Source: Candidatus Kuenenia stuttgartensis (GTDB lineage Bacteria > Gemmatimonadota > Gemmatimonadetes > Gemmatimonadales > Gemmatimonadaceae). Taken from it: a stretch of DNA of 50,258 bases. The stretch lies in NCBI GenBank assembly GCA_943330235.2, contig CALQGY020000014.1, forward strand, positions 1 through 50,258, read 5' to 3'. This document shows, piece by piece, positions 38,987 through 48,529 of this stretch. The first letter of the stretch is position 1; every line of letters begins with the position of its first letter. A program made the translations under genes and the position numbers. The notes beneath the pieces are model-generated. The model was given only the letters and a program-made list of their open reading frames with translations. It ran no database searches and was not told the origin of the DNA.

Positions 38987-41800
38987 ATGCGTTGTCGTTC
39001 ATTGTCCCGTACGCGCTGGCTTTCCATCGGCGCGGCCCTCTGTCTCGCCGCGGGTGCCCGAGCGACGCCGCTGGCCGCCCAGTCGACGCCCGCGCCGGCG
39101 CCGATGCTGAAGCCCGTCCTGACGCCGCGCGACCTCGGCCGTTGGGAGTCCCTCGGCGCGACGCGGCTCTCCCCCAACGGCGAGTGGCTGTCGGCCGCGA
39201 TCACGCGCGGCAACGAGGAGAACGAGCTGCGGGTGCGTGGCGGCAGGCGCGACAGCGCGCGCGACACGACGCTGGTGCTGCCGTTCGCGACGGCGCCCGC
39301 GTTTTCGGCGGATTCCAAGTGGCTGGCGTACCTCGTGGGCGTCGCGCCCAAGGAACGCGACCGGTTGCAAAAAGAAAAGAAGCCAGTGCGCACCGCGTTC
39401 GGGCTGCGCAATCTCGCCACCGGCGAGACGGTGAGCATCGCCGATGTCAGCGCGTTCAGCTTCAACGCTTCGGGCGGATTCGTGTCGGTCACGAAGTACG
39501 CGGCCGAGGGCAAGAAGACCAGCGAGGTCCTGGTGCTGGATCTCGTTGGCGGAACGCGCCTGTCGGTGAGCAACGTGAGCGAGCACGCGTGGAGCGACGC
39601 TGCGCCGTTGCTCGCGCTAGCCGTGACGGTGGACGGCGGGGCGGGGAATGGGCTGCAGCTCTTTGATGGCACCACCGGCGCGGTGCGGGTGCTGGAGAGC
39701 GCCACCGATGTGTATCGCGCGTTGGCGTGGCGCCCGAAGTCGGACGACCTGGCCGCGCTGCGCAGTCGTGTAGACAAGGCGTTTCTCGACACGGCGTATG
39801 TGGTGCTGGTGTGGACGCAGGTCGGCACGAACGCGGCGGGTCGCGCCGCCGCGCCGCGGCGGCTTGAGACACCCACCGGTCTGCCCACCGGTACGCGCAT
39901 TGCGGACTATCGGCGCCCCGCGTGGTCGCGCGATGGCCAAACGCTGTACATGGGGGTGCGGCTGCGTGAGCCCGCAGCAGACGCGCCCAAGAAAAGCGAC
40001 GAGAAGATCTCTGATGTGGAGATCTGGCACACCAACGACGTGCATGTCATTCCCGAGCAGCGCAGCGGCGAGCAACGCGATCTGCGCAGCACCATGCTGG
40101 TGGCGTGGCGCATCAGCGGCAACGCGGTGGTGGCATTGGGGAGCGATCCCGCCGAAACCACCACCGTACTGGAAGGCGATGCCATCGCGACGGAGATGGA
40201 CCGCAAGCCCTATGCGTTCGGCCAGAAGTTCGGTCGGCGCGACGAGGATGTGTGGACCGTGAACGTGGCCACGGGGGCGCGCACGAAGTTGCTGACGAAC
40301 GTGCGGCATGTCTTTGGCGCCGACCCCACGGGTGTGCGCGTACCGTGGTTTGATGGTCGCGATTACTGGGTGGCCAACGTCAGCACGGGCGCGCGCACCA
40401 ATCTGACCGCCGCGCTGCGGGCGAGCGACAAGGTGGATTTCGTCGATCGCGAAGATGATCATCCCACCGACGTGCTTCCGCCCATCGGCGCACCCGTGTG
40501 GAGCAAGGACGGGGCGACCATGCTGGTGTACAGCGCGTACGACGTGTGGGCGCTGCGCATGGATGGCAGCGGCGGGCGCCGCCTCACCAATGGCGCGGCC
40601 ACCCGAGTGGCGCACCGTGTGGTGTCGTTGACGGGGGTGGGAGGCGGAACTATCAATGGCGCACTCGAGCGCGCCGTGGACCTCACGAAGCCCGTGTACC
40701 TGTCGCTGTACGGCACGCGCAGCAAGCAGAGTGGGTACGCGCGCCTGCACCCCGACGGCACGGTGCAGCGCCTGCTGTTGGCTGATGCCATGGTGGGCAG
40801 TCTGGCGAAAGCGGATAGCGCCGACCGCTACCTGTTTGTGCGGCAGAGCTTTCGGGAATCGCCTAACGCCTTCGTGGCGGGTGCCGACTTGGCCGATGCG
40901 CGCGCGCGCACGGAAACCAATCCGTTCCAGAAGGACTACGCGTGGGGCAAGGCCGAGTTGATGAACTTCACCAGCAGCATCGGCGTACCGTTGCAGGCCA
41001 TTCTGTACTACCCCGCCAACTACGACGCGACGAAGAAGTACCCGATGATTGTGTACACGTACGAGCTGCTGACGCAGGGGCTGCATCGCTATGTGGCGCC
41101 GCGCGAGAATGACTACTACAACGCGAACGTCTTCACCCAGAACGGCTACTTCGTGTTGATGCCGGACATCGTGTTCCGTCCGCGCGAGCCGGGGCTGGCC
41201 GTGTTGCAGTCGGTGGAGCCGGCCGTGAAATCGGTGATTGCCCGCGGCTTAGTGGACCCGGCGAACATCGGACACACCGGACATTCGCAGGGCGGCTACG
41301 AAGCGTACTTTCTGGCCACGCACAGCACGCTCTTCAAGACGGCCGTGGCCGGGGCGGGCATCAGCGACATGTGGAGTTTTGCGGGGCAGATGCACTGGAG
41401 CTCCGTGCCCGAGTTTGATCACTGGGAGACGGGGCAGTTCCGCATGCAGGTGGCGCCGTGGGAAGATCCCGAGGCCATGCGCCGCAACTCGCCGCTGGAC
41501 AAGGTGCACGTGATGCCGGCCAAGAGCATTCTCATTGAGATTGGCGGCGACGACCCCACGGTGGATATGCGGCAGGGCGTGGAGTTCTACAACTACGCGC
41601 GGCGCGCCGGCAAGAACGCGGTCATGCTGCTCTATCCCGGCGAAGGACACGGGCTGGGGAAGCGCGAGAATGCGGTGGATTACGAGCGGCGCATTTTGCA
41701 GTGGTTTGGGCACTACTTGAAAGGCGAAGCGCCGGCCAAGTGGATTACGGACGGACAGACGTGGTTGCAGCGCAAGACACTGCTCGACGCGAACAAATAA
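38987..41800 (+). CDS. Large exported S9 family peptidase (prolyl oligopeptidase-like)
   Basis: This is a secreted serine hydrolase with an S9-type layout. The signal is WLSIGAALCLAAGARATPLAAQ. About residues 40-620 make a beta-propeller-like region with weaker repeats (ATRLSPNGEWL, APAFSADSKWL, PAWSRDGQTL, APVWSKDGATM). The catalytic domain has the elbow GHSQGGYE (Ser767), Asp855 or Asp856 (IGGDDPTVD) and His888 (GEGHGL). The GHSQGG elbow differs from GWSYGG in typical S9 and in the other S9 enzyme of the window, and at 937 residues it is longer than most. MQLLYPG-like MLLYPGEGHGLGKRENAVDYERRILQWFGHYLKG closes the fold. A large convergent terminator follows the stop. Peptidase is likely; a wider esterase role cannot be ruled out. 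Confidence 0.9.
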   Translation: MRCRSLSRTRWLSIGAALCLAAGARATPLAAQSTPAPAPMLKPVLTPRDLGRWESLGATRLSPNGEWLSAAITRGNEENELRVRGGRRDSARDTTLVLPFATAPAFSADSKWLAYLVGVAPKERDRLQKEKKPVRTAFGLRNLATGETVSIADVSAFSFNASGGFVSVTKYAAEGKKTSEVLVLDLVGGTRLSVSNVSEHAWSDAAPLLALAVTVDGGAGNGLQLFDGTTGAVRVLESATDVYRALAWRPKSDDLAALRSRVDKAFLDTAYVVLVWTQVGTNAAGRAAAPRRLETPTGLPTGTRIADYRRPAWSRDGQTLYMGVRLREPAADAPKKSDEKISDVEIWHTNDVHVIPEQRSGEQRDLRSTMLVAWRISGNAVVALGSDPAETTTVLEGDAIATEMDRKPYAFGQKFGRRDEDVWTVNVATGARTKLLTNVRHVFGADPTGVRVPWFDGRDYWVANVSTGARTNLTAALRASDKVDFVDREDDHPTDVLPPIGAPVWSKDGATMLVYSAYDVWALRMDGSGGRRLTNGAATRVAHRVVSLTGVGGGTINGALERAVDLTKPVYLSLYGTRSKQSGYARLHPDGTVQRLLLADAMVGSLAKADSADRYLFVRQSFRESPNAFVAGADLADARARTETNPFQKDYAWGKAELMNFTSSIGVPLQAILYYPANYDATKKYPMIVYTYELLTQGLHRYVAPRENDYYNANVFTQNGYFVLMPDIVFRPREPGLAVLQSVEPAVKSVIARGLVDPANIGHTGHSQGGYEAYFLATHSTLFKTAVAGAGISDMWSFAGQMHWSSVPEFDHWETGQFRMQVAPWEDPEAMRRNSPLDKVHVMPAKSILIEIGGDDPTVDMRQGVEFYNYARRAGKNAVMLLYPGEGHGLGKRENAVDYERRILQWFGHYLKGEAPAKWITDGQTWLQRKTLLDANK

Positions 41801-41815
41801 CCCATGCGGTACGCA

Positions 41816-41847
41816 AACGGCGCGCCGGATCATTCCGGCGCGCCGTT
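41816..41847. terminator. Bidirectional terminator between convergent genes
   Basis: Perfect 14-bp stem AACGGCGCGCCGGA (41816-41829) with 41834-41847, loop TCAT. It ends TTCGTTCGG on the + strand and has AA on the opposite side. It serves the S9 peptidase gene (+) and the DUF6067-like gene (-). Confidence 0.82.
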
Positions 41848-41867
41848 CGTTCGGTACGGTGGGCTGA

Positions 41868-44800
41868 TTACTTCGGCTCGAGGATCAGCAGCAACCCCTT
41901 CTTGCCCGGCACCACAATGGGCGCATCGGCGGCCCATGTGCCCGCGCTCTGGAAATCGGGTATGGCCGGTGCGCGCACGCGGGTGCGCGCCGGGTCCATG
42001 CCGAGCGCCTTCCAGTTCATGGTGAGGCGCACCGTCACGTCCTGCTCGCTCCACGAGCCCAGCGACACCATGGCCTTGCCGGGCTTGGTCCACGTGGTGG
42101 CGAGTACCGTCGTGTCGCTGGCGGTGACGGGATCATGGCCGGACCACCAGCCGTGCAGCTGGCTCTGTTGCACACCGAAGTCGTCCCACGCCTTCCACAG
42201 CGGCGCCGGATCGCCGGACCACGGCAGGCGCGCCGTCATCCCCATGGTCATGCCGCGCCACGGGTTGCCGCCCTTCTCCAGCATCTCGCCCATGAGGCCA
42301 AACGGAATGCCACTGATCTCCACCAGCCAGTAATCGGGGCGCGAGTCGTAATCGAAGTACTCGCCGAACCAGAGCCGGTTGATGAACGGGAAGTGCTCGA
42401 GATACAGATTGGCGCTGGAGGCAAAGCCATCGCGCGGGTTGTACTGATTGGCCGAATGCAGATCGAGCAGCGCGCCGGGGTTGCCGCGGTCGAGTGTCTT
42501 GCGCACGCGCTTCATCGTGATGCGATCAAACGCGACATCGTCGAGATAGAGCCCGTCGATCTTCTCGTGCTTCACCAGCCAGTCGAGTCCTTCGATGTAG
42601 AAATTGTGCCAGCGCGACACGCCGCTGTTCACAATGGCCGCATCCTTGATGGCGGGCACATGCCACGCGGCGATGTAGTCGTCACCCAGATGCTCCTGCA
42701 GCCACGAGTATCCGCCCCCCGGGCCGTGCGACAGCACTTCGTCACCCAGTGACCGCAGCGCGAAGATCTCGGGCGCGTGGTTGGTGAGTTCGCGCACGGT
42801 GTAATAAATCTTGGTCTTGAGCCCGCGTGCGTGCGTGGAGTCGATGTACGCGCGCATACCGGCCGTTTCGATGAACGGATAGTTGATCCATGGATTCACG
42901 CGGTTGGCGTGATGCACGTTCACCGTGTTCGCACCGCGCTTCACAATGGAGTCCACCGGCACGAACGCATGAAAGAAGCGCGTGGCCCACTGGCCCTTGG
43001 TGTCGAGCGGCTTGAACGGCGTGATCATGAGCCGGAAGTCGAAGCGCAGCGAGTCGCCCGCCTCAATCACGTGCTGGCCGCTGGAGCACGACGCCATCAC
43101 ACGATCGCCCTGCGTGACAATGTCGCAGGCGCCCCGCCCATTGTTGGCCCATGAGCGCGGCGCAATCAGCGGCTTGGACAGGTAGAAGTTGGTGTTGAGC
43201 GGACGCACATAGTGCTCGTCTTTCAACGTGAACTGCACACCGGCATTCACGTCGCCCAACCACGCGGCGTCCTGGTTCTTCTTGGCCACGTCCCACGTCC
43301 AGTGGAAGTCAGGCGGACGATAGCCGCCCTTCTGGCCCAGGCCCATCATGTACTTGGCCGCGTCGGCGCGCAGCGGGAGTTCAAAGCGCACATTCGCCAG
43401 CGTCGTGCGCGCACTGGCCTTGAGCGCCACGGTGTATTCGGCCGTGCCGTCAAACTCCAACGTGGCCTGCGAGCGCAGCGACAGCGCCCCCGCGCGCTTG
43501 GTGGTGGTCCACGCCACCGCACCTTCGGCACGCTTGGTGACGACCGGAGCCGCACCGGTCCACACGACGTCGTGATCACCCGCATCACGCACCACCAGGC
43601 GCATGGGCGCGGCCAGCACTTCACGTGACGTGCGCCCGATGCCCGTGTTGTTGGGCGTGAAGAACGACCGGATGCTGGTGGGCATACCGTCGGCGCCAAA
43701 GGTGAGCGAGCGCCCCAGCAGCGAGACGGTCGTGCCGCTCAGCGTCATGGGCGTGTACGGCGCCACCACGCGATCGTCGACGGCCAGCTGCGAGTTGAGC
43801 CACCGCAGGCGCGTGAGTTGCGCCGGCGCGTCGTCGCCACGGTTCAGCACCGAGTCACGTCCTACGCGAATGGTCACGCGCACCTCCTGATCGGCGCCGC
43901 CGCGACTGGCCAGCGTCACGCGCCCCTCGTAATCGCCGGGCACCGTGCGCATGGGAACGTCCACCCCAAACCACAGCGGCTGCACCGCGCCGGGATTCAC
44001 ATGCAGCGCACGCGTAAAACGCTGTCCCGACCAGTCAGTGCCTTCGAGGTTGATGGATGTCAGCGCGCTCGCGGGAATGGTCTGCGTGCCACCACGACGC
44101 GTAAACGCCGTGGCGCGATAGCGGAGCGAGTCCACCGCGGCGCGATGCGCCCACACACCAATCTGGAAGCTGTAGAACTCGCCGCGCTTTGCCACGCCGG
44201 TGAACGGCTGCAGCGGCCCGCGGTCGGCCCACGTCGCTGGCACATCGTCCAGCATGCGGATGGACAGCGCGCGGTCTTCGGGGAACGCCAGGAACGGGGC
44301 CGACGGGTTGGCTTGGCGCAACCGGTCCAGCGCGGCGGCATCGGCGGTGTACTCCATGGGCGTGAAGCGTGAGAACTCATTCACCGCGTCAAAGCCGACC
44401 ATGCGCGCCGAAGGCAGCGCCTGCGCCGCCGCGCGTACCGCGGAGGCGGTGCCGCGTAATGCATGGCGCGCCAGCCACGCGGCGTCGGCGGTCTGCTCCA
44501 CCACACGATAGGTGATCTTGGGATAGTTGGACGTGAACGTGCCCGTGTACGGCAAGTAGTACACGTAGTAGTCGCCGGGCACGGACGCTTGAAACGCCAG
44601 GTCGCCGGCTTCGCGCGTGATCCCGATGCGCGCCACATTGGTCACGCGTTGCTGCGTGGCGGCGGAGACCACCACCACGTTCACCGCCTCGGGTGTCTTA
44701 TCGCGACGGCGCCACGGGATGTGCGCGAAGACGGCGTCGGCCGCCGTCGCCACATGCACCACGGCGCGGTGATTGCCGAGGGAGTCGGCTTCCCAGGTGC

Positions 44801-44921
44801 CCACACCGTAGCGCAGCGAGTCGGTGCGTATGGGTGTCGCCGGCGGGATGCCGGCGACGGCCGAGGGGGCGCGCACTGCGGCCGCAACCAGCGCACCGAG
44901 AACCACCGTGGTGAATCGCAT
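41868..44921 (-). CDS. DUF6067-like putative glycoside hydrolase, exported
   Basis: A large secreted protein with a layout like the DUF6067 glycoside-hydrolase-related proteins. The ATG 44921 follows CTGGAG at a good distance and gives the signal MRFTTVVLGALVAAAVRAPSAVAG. The first 330 residues are beta sandwich (RAVVHVATAADAVFAHIPW, GDYYVYYLPYTGTF, GEFYSFQIGVWAHRAAVDSLRYRATAF, PGDYEGRVTLASRG). A further beta domain follows, then from about residue 640 a barrel: TVNVHHANRVNPWINYPFIETAGMRAYIDSTHARGLKTKIYYTVRELTNHAPEI, SWLQEHLGDDYIAAWH, and KIDGLYLDDVAFDR near 790, where Asp residues could be catalytic. It ends with a small sandwich (KAMVSLGSWSEQDVTVRLTM). Family by layout, and the sugar is not known. 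It is the last gene after the MFS-spermidine-synthase-like gene (19 bp gap). Confidence 0.7.
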   Translation of the reverse strand: MRFTTVVLGALVAAAVRAPSAVAGIPPATPIRTDSLRYGVGTWEADSLGNHRAVVHVATAADAVFAHIPWRRRDKTPEAVNVVVVSAATQQRVTNVARIGITREAGDLAFQASVPGDYYVYYLPYTGTFTSNYPKITYRVVEQTADAAWLARHALRGTASAVRAAAQALPSARMVGFDAVNEFSRFTPMEYTADAAALDRLRQANPSAPFLAFPEDRALSIRMLDDVPATWADRGPLQPFTGVAKRGEFYSFQIGVWAHRAAVDSLRYRATAFTRRGGTQTIPASALTSINLEGTDWSGQRFTRALHVNPGAVQPLWFGVDVPMRTVPGDYEGRVTLASRGGADQEVRVTIRVGRDSVLNRGDDAPAQLTRLRWLNSQLAVDDRVVAPYTPMTLSGTTVSLLGRSLTFGADGMPTSIRSFFTPNNTGIGRTSREVLAAPMRLVVRDAGDHDVVWTGAAPVVTKRAEGAVAWTTTKRAGALSLRSQATLEFDGTAEYTVALKASARTTLANVRFELPLRADAAKYMMGLGQKGGYRPPDFHWTWDVAKKNQDAAWLGDVNAGVQFTLKDEHYVRPLNTNFYLSKPLIAPRSWANNGRGACDIVTQGDRVMASCSSGQHVIEAGDSLRFDFRLMITPFKPLDTKGQWATRFFHAFVPVDSIVKRGANTVNVHHANRVNPWINYPFIETAGMRAYIDSTHARGLKTKIYYTVRELTNHAPEIFALRSLGDEVLSHGPGGGYSWLQEHLGDDYIAAWHVPAIKDAAIVNSGVSRWHNFYIEGLDWLVKHEKIDGLYLDDVAFDRITMKRVRKTLDRGNPGALLDLHSANQYNPRDGFASSANLYLEHFPFINRLWFGEYFDYDSRPDYWLVEISGIPFGLMGEMLEKGGNPWRGMTMGMTARLPWSGDPAPLWKAWDDFGVQQSQLHGWWSGHDPVTASDTTVLATTWTKPGKAMVSLGSWSEQDVTVRLTMNWKALGMDPARTRVRAPAIPDFQSAGTWAADAPIVVPGKKGLLLILEPK

Positions 44922-44940
44922 CAACACTCCAGGTAAGAGA

Positions 44941-47415
44941 CTAGCGCGTCATCCCCATCGTTTGGCGCAGCGACGTCTTCCATGCCTCATTGGCGAGGAA
45001 GAGCTGCTCCGGGAACGTGCGGTGTTTGGCGATTTCGTCGAAAATATCGGCCGCGCCGTACGTGTTCAGCCCTTCGCCGGCCAGATACTGCAGGCGGAGG
45101 TTGCGGTCGGTATTGATGGCGGCGTCCTTGAGCCACGCCTTCATGTCGGCGCCACTGCCGGCGTAGGTGCCGAACAGATCAAGCGGCGACCCGAAGCCCG
45201 ACTCCGTGAGCGAGCCGCCCACCTTGACGTAGCCGGCGTCCTGAAAGCGCTGCTCCATCGCGCCGATGTCCACGCGCGTGGGGCCTTCCTGACCCAGCAG
45301 CACCACATCGTAGCCGCGGCCGTCCAGCGTATTGGCCCAGATGGTGCCGCCCGGAAACACCTCAAAGAACGTGGCCAGTTCGCTGCGCACGGCGTCCAGC
45401 GTGCTCTCGTACAGGGGCACCCACTGCGTGACCACGCCACCCGGCTTGAGATGCCGCTTCACCGCCTGGAAGTATTCGCGCGTATACAGCGACGCCGCGC
45501 CCTTCACCCACGGATTGATGGGATCGGAGGTGATGATGTCGAACTGTTCGTCTGACGTTTGCACAAAGCTGCGCGCGTCATCGAAGTAGATCTGCGTGCG
45601 CGGATCTTTGGCGACGTTGTTGTTCTCCTTCACAAACCATGTCGAGACCACCTGCGGAATGAGCGGCTCGATTTCGCAGATCACCAACCGCTTCACCGAC
45701 GGGTACGGCAGGAACGAACCGGCCGTCACGCCCGCGCCAAAGCCCACCACCAGCACCGACTGCGGATTGGGATGCACCAACGCCGGAAGATGCGCCAGCA
45801 TTTTTTGCAGGCGCATATCCTGCGGCAGACTGGACGCCTCCACTTTCCCCGCGACATGAAACTGCGTGGCGCCGCTGCTGAGTACCCGCGTGACCGCGAC
45901 GGAGCTGTTCATCCCCTCGCCGGTGTACAGAATGTCGGTCTTGCCAATCCATGTGACCGCGTAGCGCCCGTGCGCCACGAGATTCCCCGGCAGCGACGGC
46001 GTGACGGCAATGAGCAGCGCCGCCATCAGCGGCGTGAACAGCAGCCCCGCGCGCGCCTTCGCGCTCGGCGCGTACAGCAGCACCATAGACGCCAGCGCGG
46101 CCATCGCAATCAGCACGCGCTGCGTGTCGCGCGTGCCGAAGGCCGGCACCAGCAGCAGACTGCAGACGGTGGCGCCCAGAATGGAGCCCACGGTGTTGGC
46201 GGCGTATACGCGCCCCACCAGCCGCGACGTGTCTTCGCCCGGCGTGGCGATAGCCGCCAGCGCAAACGGAAAGCTGGCGCCCCAGAGCACGGCCGCGGGC
46301 AAGATGGCCAGCGCGCCGCGCGCGAGATCCAGCTGCAACGCAAACCACGCGCTGGGCGCGAGCGACGGATTGATAGGCCAGTTGGGGAGCGCGAGATAAA
46401 TCACCGCCGCCGCCCACGCGATGGCGACGGTCAGGAGCGCCTGACACCAGGCCAACGCACGGCGCGGGCTTTCCACCACGCGCGCCAGCCACGCCCCGCT
46501 GGCGCTGCCAATGCCAAGGCCCGTCAGGAACACAGCCAAAATCATCGAGAACGTGTAGACCGACGCGCCGAACGTCAGCGAGAGGAGACGCGTCCACACC
46601 ACTTCGGCCGCGAGCGCCGTCGCCCCCGACAGGCCGATGGCGATGTACACGGCACGCGTGTCAGCGGTGACGGTCAGTGGTGGTGCAAGGGTTGGCGCTG
46701 TTGAGGCGCCCGACGCGTCTGCCGCCGGCGTGCCGGACGTCATCGGCGCGCGCAGCGAGATGGCATACGCCACCGCCGCGACGGCGACGTTGAGCAGCGC
46801 CGCGAAGTACGTCGCATAGGCCTGATCATGCACCCGCAGCAGATAGAACCCCGCCAGCACGCTGCCCAGCACCGCACCGGCGATGTTGCCGCCGTAGAAG
46901 AACCCCAGCCACGAGATGCCGCGCGGCGTGGACTCCACCCAGCGCGCGATGGCCGGCAGCGTCGCGCCCATCAGCACGGTGGGGGGAATCAGGCAGAGCC
47001 CCGCCACGACGGCGCGCAGCACGATGGCCGCGGGGCCGTGCCCGACAGCGGGCGAGTAGAGCGTACCCACCAGCGGAATCAGCAACAGCTCCAGCACGCC
47101 GATCACGCCAATGCTGAGCTCAAGCGCCGCGTACAGCCGTAACGGGTGCAACTTCGAACCCGCCGAGTCGCCCCCGAAGCGGGCCGCGATCTTGGGCAGC
47201 ATGAGGCTGCCGATGCACATGCCGCCCATGAAGGTGGCCAGCAGGACGCCCAGCGAGATGGCCGAGGAGCCGATGACCAGCTCGAGGAGCTGGAACCAGA
47301 CCACCTCGTAGATCAGGGCGCAGATACCGCTGCCCACGAAGAGCAGCAGCAGGAACGGCAGGACGCGACGGGAGGCGAGGGCGCTCTCATCGAGGCGGGG
47401 GGGCAGACTGGCCAT
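44941..47415 (-). CDS. Fused MFS-type transporter and spermidine-synthase-like protein
   Basis: This has an N-terminal membrane part with 12 or more segments (FLLLLFVGSGICALIYEVVWFQLLELVIG, AISLGVLLATFMGGMCIGSLML, GFFYGGNIAGAVLGSVLAGF, VYIAIGLSGATALAAEVVWTRLLSLTFGASVYTFSMILAVFLTGLGIGS), and a soluble Rossmann domain from about residue 540. The latter has the spermidine-synthase-like VLVVGFGAGVTAGSF (near 555), CEIEP (near 580), DDARSFV, and the ITSDPINPW motif near 628 that stands in for the aminopropyl-transfer Asp region. This fused family is widespread and its activity is not settled; polyamine-like or other alkyl transfer is possible. The start at ATG 47415 gives a short cytoplasmic lead before TM1; longer frames are non-membrane and unlikely. 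It is upstream of the DUF6067-like gene. Confidence 0.88.
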   Translation of the reverse strand: MASLPPRLDESALASRRVLPFLLLLFVGSGICALIYEVVWFQLLELVIGSSAISLGVLLATFMGGMCIGSLMLPKIAARFGGDSAGSKLHPLRLYAALELSIGVIGVLELLLIPLVGTLYSPAVGHGPAAIVLRAVVAGLCLIPPTVLMGATLPAIARWVESTPRGISWLGFFYGGNIAGAVLGSVLAGFYLLRVHDQAYATYFAALLNVAVAAVAYAISLRAPMTSGTPAADASGASTAPTLAPPLTVTADTRAVYIAIGLSGATALAAEVVWTRLLSLTFGASVYTFSMILAVFLTGLGIGSASGAWLARVVESPRRALAWCQALLTVAIAWAAAVIYLALPNWPINPSLAPSAWFALQLDLARGALAILPAAVLWGASFPFALAAIATPGEDTSRLVGRVYAANTVGSILGATVCSLLLVPAFGTRDTQRVLIAMAALASMVLLYAPSAKARAGLLFTPLMAALLIAVTPSLPGNLVAHGRYAVTWIGKTDILYTGEGMNSSVAVTRVLSSGATQFHVAGKVEASSLPQDMRLQKMLAHLPALVHPNPQSVLVVGFGAGVTAGSFLPYPSVKRLVICEIEPLIPQVVSTWFVKENNNVAKDPRTQIYFDDARSFVQTSDEQFDIITSDPINPWVKGAASLYTREYFQAVKRHLKPGGVVTQWVPLYESTLDAVRSELATFFEVFPGGTIWANTLDGRGYDVVLLGQEGPTRVDIGAMEQRFQDAGYVKVGGSLTESGFGSPLDLFGTYAGSGADMKAWLKDAAINTDRNLRLQYLAGEGLNTYGAADIFDEIAKHRTFPEQLFLANEAWKTSLRQTMGMTR

Positions 47416-47581
47416 GCGGCGCGGAGGGGTAGGGGACGGGCAGACGAGGCCGGTGCCGCGCCTCGGTCCAGCAGGGCAGTATCGCCCGTGGTTGCCTTCC
47501 CGACAATACGTCTTGCCGCCGCATGGGGTTGGACCCATGTTCGCTGACTGGGCAGCACGAGGACCATCACGGGGGCGCACG

Positions 47582-48133
47582 ATGAAGCGGATTCAGGTGC
47601 AGGGCGTACATCACATCACGCTGGTGGGCTCCACGCGCCAGAGCGCCATCGACTTCTGGCAGGGCGTCCTGGGCATGCCGTTCGTGCTGGAACAGCCCAA
47701 CCTCGGCAATCCGGACGAGAACCATCTGTACTTCGATCCGGGCGACGGACGACTCATTACCGTCTTCACCAACGAGTCGCGCGTTGACGCCGGCCGCAAC
47801 GCGCCGCGCGAAATCGGCTGCGTAGAGCACATCGCCTTCAACGTGTCACGCGCGACGTTTTTACAGGCCCCCGCGCGACTGACGGCGCATGGCATCGCGT
47901 TTATCCAGCGCGATCGCGGCTTCATGGATTCCATTTATCTCCATGATGCGAACGGACTGAAAGTCGAACTGGCCTGCTACAAGTTCGAAGTGCCTGAAGG
48001 CTTTCGCGCGGTGGATGTCCTGATGCGCGCGCAACTGCTCCGCATGGCGGCGGGGGATCATCACATCACGGATGCACATCTGGCGGATGCGATTGCCGAG
48101 CTGATGGCGACGCGCGAACGCTTGATGGCGTAG
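47582..48133 (+). CDS. VOC (glyoxalase/dioxygenase) superfamily protein
   Basis: This is a metal-dependent vicinal oxygen chelate enzyme of unknown substrate. The N-terminal beta-alpha-beta-beta-beta unit is VQGVHHITLVGSTRQSAIDFWQGVLGMPFVLEQPN with metal-site His11, then FDPGDGRLITVFT. The second has VEHIAFNVSRATFLQAPARLTAHGI, FIQRDRGFMDSIYLHDANGLKVELACYKFE, with a His and a Glu in the expected metal positions, plus a 40-residue helical tail. The IYLHDANG-L-x-VE ending is classic for this superfamily. ATG 47582 starts the usual N-terminus, and the divergent gene at 47415 leaves 166 bp for both promoters. The tandem 98-bp array begins 13 bp after its stop, so its terminator, if any, must be in the repeats. 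Confidence 0.85.
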   Translation: MKRIQVQGVHHITLVGSTRQSAIDFWQGVLGMPFVLEQPNLGNPDENHLYFDPGDGRLITVFTNESRVDAGRNAPREIGCVEHIAFNVSRATFLQAPARLTAHGIAFIQRDRGFMDSIYLHDANGLKVELACYKFEVPEGFRAVDVLMRAQLLRMAAGDHHITDAHLADAIAELMATRERLMA

Positions 48134-48145
48134 CGAGGGGACTGC

Positions 48146-48529
48146 GACGACGTGAACGGTGATATGTGAAAGATGATCGGTGAAGAGGAGCAATTCGTTC
48201 ACCGATCACCTTTCACGTTTCACGTATAACGTGGTTGAGCGACAACCACGTGAACCGTAAAATGCGAAACGTGATCGGTGAAGAGGAGCAATTCGTTCAC
48301 CGATCATCTTTCACGTTTCACGTATGACGTGGTTGAGCGACGACCACGTGAACAGTAAAATGCGAAACGTGATCGGTGAAGAGGAGCAATTCGTTCACCG
48401 ATCACCTTTCACGTTTCACTTATAACGTGGTTGAGCGACGACCACGTGACCGGTAAAATGCGAAACGTGATCGGTGAAGAGGAGCAATTCGTTCACCGAT
48501 CACCTTTCACGTTTCACTTATAACGTGGT
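48146..48529. repeat. Four tandem copies of a 98-bp palindromic repeat
   Basis: Copies start at 48146 (slightly shortened and diverged), 48241, 48339 and 48437, with an exact 98-base period. Each copy holds two 38-base arms that pair at 31 of 38 positions around a 13-base GAGGAGCAATTCG loop, including a perfect inner stem GTGATCGGTGAA/TTCACCGATCAC, then a 9-base linker TGAGCGAC(A/G) that joins to the next CGTGGT. Differences among copies are few (for example CGTATAACG, CGTATGACG and CTTATAACG). Confidence 0.95.

Noticed and set aside
48146..48529. CRISPR array
   Set aside because: The 98-bp units follow each other with no variable spacers, the unit is far longer than a CRISPR repeat, and there are no cas genes in the window.
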